Assembly (NCBI GenBank): GCA_003482695.1
Contig: DMYC01000322.1
Span: 1 to 10,354, forward strand
Origin: Clostridiales bacterium UBA8960
Lineage (GTDB): Bacteria; Bacillota; Clostridia; Peptostreptococcales; Acidaminobacteraceae
DNA length: 10,354 bases
Direction: 5' to 3'
The notes under the pieces: model-generated
What the model was told of the DNA's origin: nothing
Seen by the model: the letters and a program-made list of their open reading frames with translations, nothing else
Database searches by the model: none
Made by a program: the position numbers and the translations under genes
Shown here: positions 7,438 to 10,354 of the stretch, in pieces
Layout: each line of letters begins with the position of its first letter
Position numbering within the stretch: the first letter of the stretch is position 1

Positions 7438-7467
7438 GCTACAAATTGTAAATTTATTTGGTATAAT
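7438..7467 (+). promoter_or_regulatory. Promoter of the MATE gene with extended -10
   Basis: TATAAT at 7462-7467 is preceded by TG with one base between (TGGTATAAT), an extended -10 element. The -35 is weak: GCTACA at 7438-7443, spacing 18, matches TTGACA only in its last three bases. Transcription would start near 7474, giving a leader of about 27 nt that holds the AGGAG ribosome binding site at 7491-7495. A small palindrome ACAAATTGT (7441-7449) lies within the promoter spacer. Confidence 0.6.
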
Positions 7468-7500
7468 GATTAGGATTTACATGAAAAATGAGGAGACCAT

Positions 7501-8892
7501 ATGATAAAAGAACAGCGTAACGACTTAACAGAAGGGCCTATTCTTAAAGGGTTGGTTATGATGGCTTTGCCGATCATGGCCACGAGTTTTATACAAATGG
7601 CTTACAATTTGACAGATATGTTCTGGATTGGATTTCTAGGATCAGGTGCAGTGGCAGCTGTGGGAATCGCAGGTTTTTTTATTTGGTTGTCTCAGGCATT
7701 CGTGTTTCTGGGGAAAACGGGTACAGAAATTAAAGTGGCGCAAGCAACAGGCGCAGGCGATCATACAAAAGCCGAATCCATCGCACGCACCGGAATTCAG
7801 ATTACAATGGGCATCGCGGTGTTATACAGCATGGCGATTATGCTGTTTAGACATCCGCTCATTCAGTTTTTTGACACGAGAAATGATTCGGTCGAATCAA
7901 TGAGTTTGAGTTATTTGGCAATTATAGCAGCGGGTCTTGTTTTTCCTTTTGGAAATCAGGTGTTTACAGGGATTTTCAACGGTCGAGGCAACAGCAAAAT
8001 GCCTTTCAAAATCAATGCGATTGGACTGATCATCAACATGATTTTGGATCCCATCCTCATCAATGGCGCCTATGTTTTTCCGAAAATGGGCGTTTCAGGC
8101 GCAGCAGTTGCCACAGTTATTGCCCAAGCCGTTGTTTTTTCGATCTTCTTTTACAACATAAGATTTAAACACTCGCTTTTCAAGCACTTCTTGCTTTTTA
8201 AACGACCAGATGTGAATCAGGCGATATCAATCATGAGATTGGGGTTCCCTCCTGCGCTTCAGAGTGCGCTTTTTACGATGATTTCGATGGTCATCGCAAG
8301 GATTATCGCAAGTTATGGTGCGCTTCCAATCGCGGTTCAAAAAGTAGGCTCTCAAATCGAGTCGATTACATGGATGACTGCCCTTGGTTTTTCGGTGGCA
8401 TTAGGTACGTTTGTTGGACAAAATTATGGCGCATCTAAGTTCAGTAGAGTGCTTAAGGGTTATCACACAGCTATGCGAGTCGCTTTCTCGTTAGGCCTTT
8501 TCAATACGCTGCTTTTATTTTTTGGTGCAAAATGGCTTTTTATGATTTTTATACGTGAACCTGAAGCAATCCAGTTAGGCATAGACTACCTCAGGATTTT
8601 AGCCCTTTCTCAATTGTTCATGTGTGTTGAAATTACGAGTTCCAGTGCGTTCAATGGCATCGGTAGAACAGAGCCTGCAGCGATCACAAGTATTGTGTTC
8701 AATCTTCTGAGGATACCGATGGCGCTTTATTTTAGTCAAATGACTATGTTGGGGCTCAATGGCATCTGGTGGAGTATTACCATAAGCAGTGTGTTCAAAG
8801 GTGTCATCGTTTATATCTGGTTTGGAAGAATCATAAAAAAGCGACCTGAATTCCATGAATTCGAGGTCGCGCATGTTATCTCAAATAGTTGA
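7501..8892 (+). CDS. MATE-family multidrug efflux transporter
   Basis: Membrane pump (463 aa) that exports drugs or metabolites using a sodium or proton gradient. The N-terminal section NDLTEGPILKGLVMMALPIMATSFIQMAYNLTDMFWIGFLGSGAVAAVGIAG is characteristic of bacterial MATE proteins. The length and about 12 hydrophobic segments fit, with a second homologous half beginning near the PDVNQAISIMRLGFPPALQSALFTMISMVIA stretch. The substrate cannot be told from the sequence. The ATG at 7501 has AGGAG at 7491-7495. The gene is divergent from the SLH/CAP gene and convergent with the exchanger gene, whose last 17 bp it overlaps. Its C-terminal codons (RPEFHEFEVA) double as the antisense terminator hairpin of the exchanger. 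No forward terminator is evident after its own stop. Confidence 0.92.
   Translation: MIKEQRNDLTEGPILKGLVMMALPIMATSFIQMAYNLTDMFWIGFLGSGAVAAVGIAGFFIWLSQAFVFLGKTGTEIKVAQATGAGDHTKAESIARTGIQITMGIAVLYSMAIMLFRHPLIQFFDTRNDSVESMSLSYLAIIAAGLVFPFGNQVFTGIFNGRGNSKMPFKINAIGLIINMILDPILINGAYVFPKMGVSGAAVATVIAQAVVFSIFFYNIRFKHSLFKHFLLFKRPDVNQAISIMRLGFPPALQSALFTMISMVIARIIASYGALPIAVQKVGSQIESITWMTALGFSVALGTFVGQNYGASKFSRVLKGYHTAMRVAFSLGLFNTLLLFFGAKWLFMIFIREPEAIQLGIDYLRILALSQLFMCVEITSSSAFNGIGRTEPAAITSIVFNLLRIPMALYFSQMTMLGLNGIWWSITISSVFKGVIVYIWFGRIIKKRPEFHEFEVAHVISNS
8835..8870 (-). terminator. Rho-independent terminator of the exchanger gene, inside the MATE coding sequence
   Basis: The arms GCGACCTGAATTC (8841-8853) and GAATTC-G-AGGTCGC (8857-8870) pair perfectly apart from one bulged base at 8863, around the 3-nt loop CAT. 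On the minus strand the hairpin is followed by six T residues (complement of A at 8835-8840). It begins 5 nt after the exchanger stop codon at 8876. All of it lies within the last 20 codons of the plus-strand MATE gene. Confidence 0.85.
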
Positions 8893-9886
8893 GTGCTAAA
8901 TATATAATGTACATTCCGAAAAGAAAACCACCTTCCAGACGGCTGATCCGATGTTTTTTGTTTAATGTAAAGTATCTAAAGGCAAGGAGTATAATCATCA
9001 TGGCTGGATAATGTAGACTGTAGAAGTTTTGTGGAACGGCAAGTCCCATAGGTGTAACAGCGGCAGCTACGCCAGTTACGAACAATACGTTCAAAATGTC
9101 GGCACCGATGATGTTACCTACAGCTAAATCACCATGACCTCTTAGAACCGACTTGATGCTTGTCGTAAGCTCAGGCAAACTGGTACCAAAAGCTACAAGT
9201 GTTGCAGCGATAATGCTCTGAGGGATGCCTATTTTAAGGGCGGTCAACTCGACTGCTGGGATGAGGACTTTTGAAGAGAGTATAACGGTTACCATGCCGA
9301 TGACGAGAAACAGAAATTGTTTGACCAATTTTTCTTGTTCATGTCCATGCACATGCTCTTCAATTAAGCTATCTTGAGCACTTTTCCCGTTTTTGAATGA
9401 CCAATACAAGTAGGCGATTAAGCAAAGTACAAAAAAGATGCCCATAGGTTGAGTGATGATGCCCGTACTTCCCTTAGAAAAAAGTGGAAGTGAGAATATG
9501 ACGATCATCGAAGCGGAGATTAACTGAATCCAGCTTTGAAACTTGATGGACTTATAATCAATCGCAATCGGGCTGATCATGGCGGCCAGACCCATAATGA
9601 GACCTGTGTCGGCAATAATGGAACCTACTGCGTTTCCAAGTGCCAAATCGGGATTGCCATTTATCGCGGCGAGTACAGAAACGGATACTTCAGGCAATGT
9701 CGTGCCTAGAGAAACGATGGTAGCGCCAATAATCGCTTTTGGGATTCTCAACTTAGCTGAAATGGCAACCGCTTCGTCGATCAATATATCGGCACCCTTG
9801 CTAAGTGTTAACAATGAAACGGCAATGATGGCTAACAATGCAGCTAAAGGTAAAGGTGTAATAAAACTGTGAATTAATGCGTCCAT
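8876..9886 (-). CDS. CaCA-family sodium/calcium-type cation exchanger, probably manganese-responsive
   Basis: Membrane antiporter (336 aa) of the calcium/cation antiporter family, which exports a divalent cation in exchange for sodium or protons. Both alpha-repeats are present: GATIVSLGTTLPEVSVSVLA with Glu66 followed by GNAVGSIIADTG, and AATLVAFGTSLPELTTSI with Glu239 followed by GNIIGADILNV. A charged loop with EEHVHGHEQEK (about 176-186) separates the halves. The usual GSNIFN motif is altered in both repeats (GSIIAD and GADILN), so the transported ion may differ from calcium. The ATG at 9886 is chosen because AAGGAG (complement of 9892-9897) stands 5 nt before it; an in-frame TTG at 9904 would place that site inside the gene. 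A yybP-ykoY-type riboswitch precedes the gene, pointing to manganese as inducer and possible substrate. The family call is firm; manganese export is inference. Confidence 0.9.
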   Translation of the reverse strand: MDALIHSFITPLPLAALLAIIAVSLLTLSKGADILIDEAVAISAKLRIPKAIIGATIVSLGTTLPEVSVSVLAAINGNPDLALGNAVGSIIADTGLIMGLAAMISPIAIDYKSIKFQSWIQLISASMIVIFSLPLFSKGSTGIITQPMGIFFVLCLIAYLYWSFKNGKSAQDSLIEEHVHGHEQEKLVKQFLFLVIGMVTVILSSKVLIPAVELTALKIGIPQSIIAATLVAFGTSLPELTTSIKSVLRGHGDLAVGNIIGADILNVLFVTGVAAAVTPMGLAVPQNFYSLHYPAMMIILLAFRYFTLNKKHRISRLEGGFLFGMYIIYLALNYLR

Positions 9887-9914
9887 AATGACTCCTTCGT
9901 TCAATTTTTAAAAC

Positions 9915-9947
9915 AAAAAAACTCTACAATCTTTGGGATTGTAGAGT
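9915..9947 (-). terminator. Regulatory terminator of the riboswitch upstream of the exchanger
   Basis: Perfect 11-bp arms ACTCTACAATC (9921-9931) and GATTGTAGAGT (9937-9947) surround a 5-nt loop. On the minus strand the hairpin is followed by six T residues (complement of 9915-9920). It lies in the leader, about 30 nt before the exchanger start codon, so it ends transcription before the gene. Its 5' arm includes the CUCUA segment (9946-9942) that also closes the aptamer's first stem. The two structures are therefore mutually exclusive. Confidence 0.92.
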
Positions 9948-10033
9948 CTCACACGATAAGAATATCATTTAAGCCGGGATTTCTCCGTAATGACGGCTTA
10001 AATTCCTTTTACAGGCAGTTACTCCCTCTAACC
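9942..10033 (-). ncRNA. yybP-ykoY-type (manganese) riboswitch aptamer
   Basis: Read on the minus strand, the 5' part is UAGAGGGAGUAA and the 3' part is GUGUGAGACUCUA. UAGAG (10030-10026) pairs with CUCUA (9946-9942) to close stem P1, and GGGAGUA and GUGAGAC are the conserved flanking strands of this family. Between them is a perfect 10-bp stem (10003-9994 with 9976-9967). It encloses CCGUCAUUACGG and a CCCGG element, which correspond to the conserved CGUCA metal-binding loop region and the CCCGG of known members. P1's 3' strand is shared with the terminator at 9921-9947, so ligand binding should stabilise P1, prevent termination and turn the gene on. Known members respond to Mn2+ and often precede cation exporters. 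The assignment is from recalled consensus, not a covariance search. Confidence 0.85.
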
Positions 10034-10038
10034 TAATA

Positions 10039-10067
10039 AAAATATCATAGCTTGATTTGAAAGTCAA
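10039..10067 (-). promoter_or_regulatory. Promoter of the riboswitch-exchanger transcript
   Basis: On the minus strand, TTGACT (10067-10062) is followed after exactly 17 bp by TATTTT (10044-10039). The predicted transcription start, near 10032, coincides with the first bases of the riboswitch aptamer. This agreement supports both assignments. Confidence 0.7.
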
Positions 10068-10126
10068 TATATATCAAAATTAAGTTAAGTTGTTGCGTTT
10101 CATTAAAAAATATGAATAAAAAGTAT

Positions 10127-10141
10127 GATGTTGTTAACATC
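10127..10141. repeat. 15-bp inverted repeat in the divergent intergenic region
   Basis: GATGTT-GTT-AACATC is a perfect 6-3-6 inverted repeat. It lies just upstream of the likely promoter of the partial plus-strand gene and about 60 bp upstream of the exchanger promoter. It could be a regulator binding site. A repeat of this length can arise by chance in AT-rich DNA, so the support is modest. Confidence 0.3.
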
Positions 10142-10148
10142 GATTTTA

Positions 10149-10177
10149 TTGTATTTCCAACTGTTCTGTGGTATTTT
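10149..10177 (+). promoter_or_regulatory. Possible promoter of the partial gene at the right end
   Basis: TTGTAT (10149-10154) and TATTTT (10172-10177) are spaced by 17 bp. TG stands one base before the -10, giving an extended -10 element (TGGTATTTT). The start would fall near 10184, shortly before the AAGGAG at 10193-10198. The -35 matches consensus only in TTG. Confidence 0.45.
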
Positions 10178-10205
10178 TAACACAAGATTCATAAGGAGTA
10201 CATAT

Positions 10206-10354
10206 ATGACCATGGAACGATTTAAGGAAATGAGCCCAAACCGCTTTTCTCCTGTTGATATCATATTGGAATGGAACAAGAGCGACGTTTCTCTATATCA
10301 CGGTGAATCCCAGATTGAAAAATTGGATTTTTCACGTGAGAAACTCGACTGTAA
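10206..10354 (+). CDS. Unrecognised protein, N-terminal 49 codons only
   Basis: An open frame begins at ATG 10206, with AAGGAG at 10193-10198 (7-nt spacing), and runs off the window without a stop. The visible start reads MTMERFKEMSPNRFSPVDII and continues with LEWNKSDVSLYHGESQIEKL. It is soluble-looking and charged, with no signal peptide or membrane segment. I do not recognise a family from this fragment. A second in-frame ATG at 10212 is possible, but its spacing of 13 nt from the ribosome binding site makes it less likely. The gene is divergent from the exchanger, with about 170 bp between the two predicted transcript regions holding separate promoters. Ribosome binding site quality and an unbroken frame make it a likely real gene. 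Confidence 0.65.
   Translation, partial: MTMERFKEMSPNRFSPVDIILEWNKSDVSLYHGESQIEKLDFSREKLDC

Noticed and set aside
7481..7504. Seven-codon upstream frame ending in ATGA at the MATE start
   Set aside because: Its only possible ribosome binding site (TAGGA at 7471-7475) would fall at the predicted transcription start, and the peptide has no attenuator-like features.
9887..9904. TTG start at 9904 for the exchanger
   Set aside because: The six extra codons contain the AAGGAG ribosome binding site that serves ATG 9886.
10131..10157. TTGTTA and TATTTC as a promoter for the right-end gene
   Set aside because: Spacing is only 15 bp and the downstream pair at 10149-10177 has 17-bp spacing with an extended -10.

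Overview
The window reads as chromosomal DNA from a low-GC Gram-positive bacterium (Bacillota, most likely Clostridia). Support comes from the AT-rich sequence, strong AAGGAG-type ribosome binding sites, a lipoprotein-type zinc-binding protein whose C-terminus (GAHNVSKDE...YLEIMTGNLE) resembles clostridial ZnuA proteins, an SLH-anchored surface protein, and a paired MBOAT/DHHW O-acylation locus. No rRNA, tRNA, CRISPR, insertion sequence or phage gene is visible. The genus cannot be fixed from the sequence.

Layout. (1) 1-3063, plus strand: a zinc uptake operon, znuA-znuC-znuB-zur. Its three transporter genes overlap by 8 bp at each junction, and a Fur-family regulator (probably Zur) follows 9 bp after znuB. 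A 19-bp perfect inverted repeat overlaps the apparent -10 box and lies just before the znuA ribosome binding site; it is a good candidate operator. (2) 3127-5772, plus strand: a DHHW-family (AlgX/AlgJ-like SGNH) gene followed by an MBOAT acyltransferase gene, a pair expected to O-acetylate a cell-surface polymer. The DHHW gene carries one in-frame TAA that separates its Asp/His motif from the predicted nucleophile serine. (3) 5782-5835: a strong hairpin terminator, probably bidirectional, between the MBOAT gene and the next gene. (4) 5838-7349, minus strand: a secreted protein with three SLH domains, a CAP-associated domain and a C-terminal CAP/SCP domain. (5) 7350-7500: a short divergent promoter region with a 13-bp palindrome. 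(6) 7501-8892, plus strand: a MATE-family efflux pump. (7) 8876-9886, minus strand: a CaCA-family cation/cation exchanger that converges on and overlaps the MATE gene by 17 bp; its terminator lies inside the MATE coding sequence. (8) 9915-10067, minus strand: promoter, yybP-ykoY-type (manganese) riboswitch and terminator upstream of the exchanger gene. (9) 10206-10354, plus strand: the first 49 codons of a gene not recognised, divergent from the exchanger.

Metal homeostasis recurs in the window. The left end takes up zinc under likely Zur control, while the right end appears to export a cation in response to manganese through an RNA switch. The middle concerns the cell surface (polymer acylation, S-layer-like protein). 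The observations most worth following up are the riboswitch-controlled exchanger with unusual alpha-repeat residues, the nonsense codon in the DHHW gene, and the terminator embedded in a convergent coding sequence.
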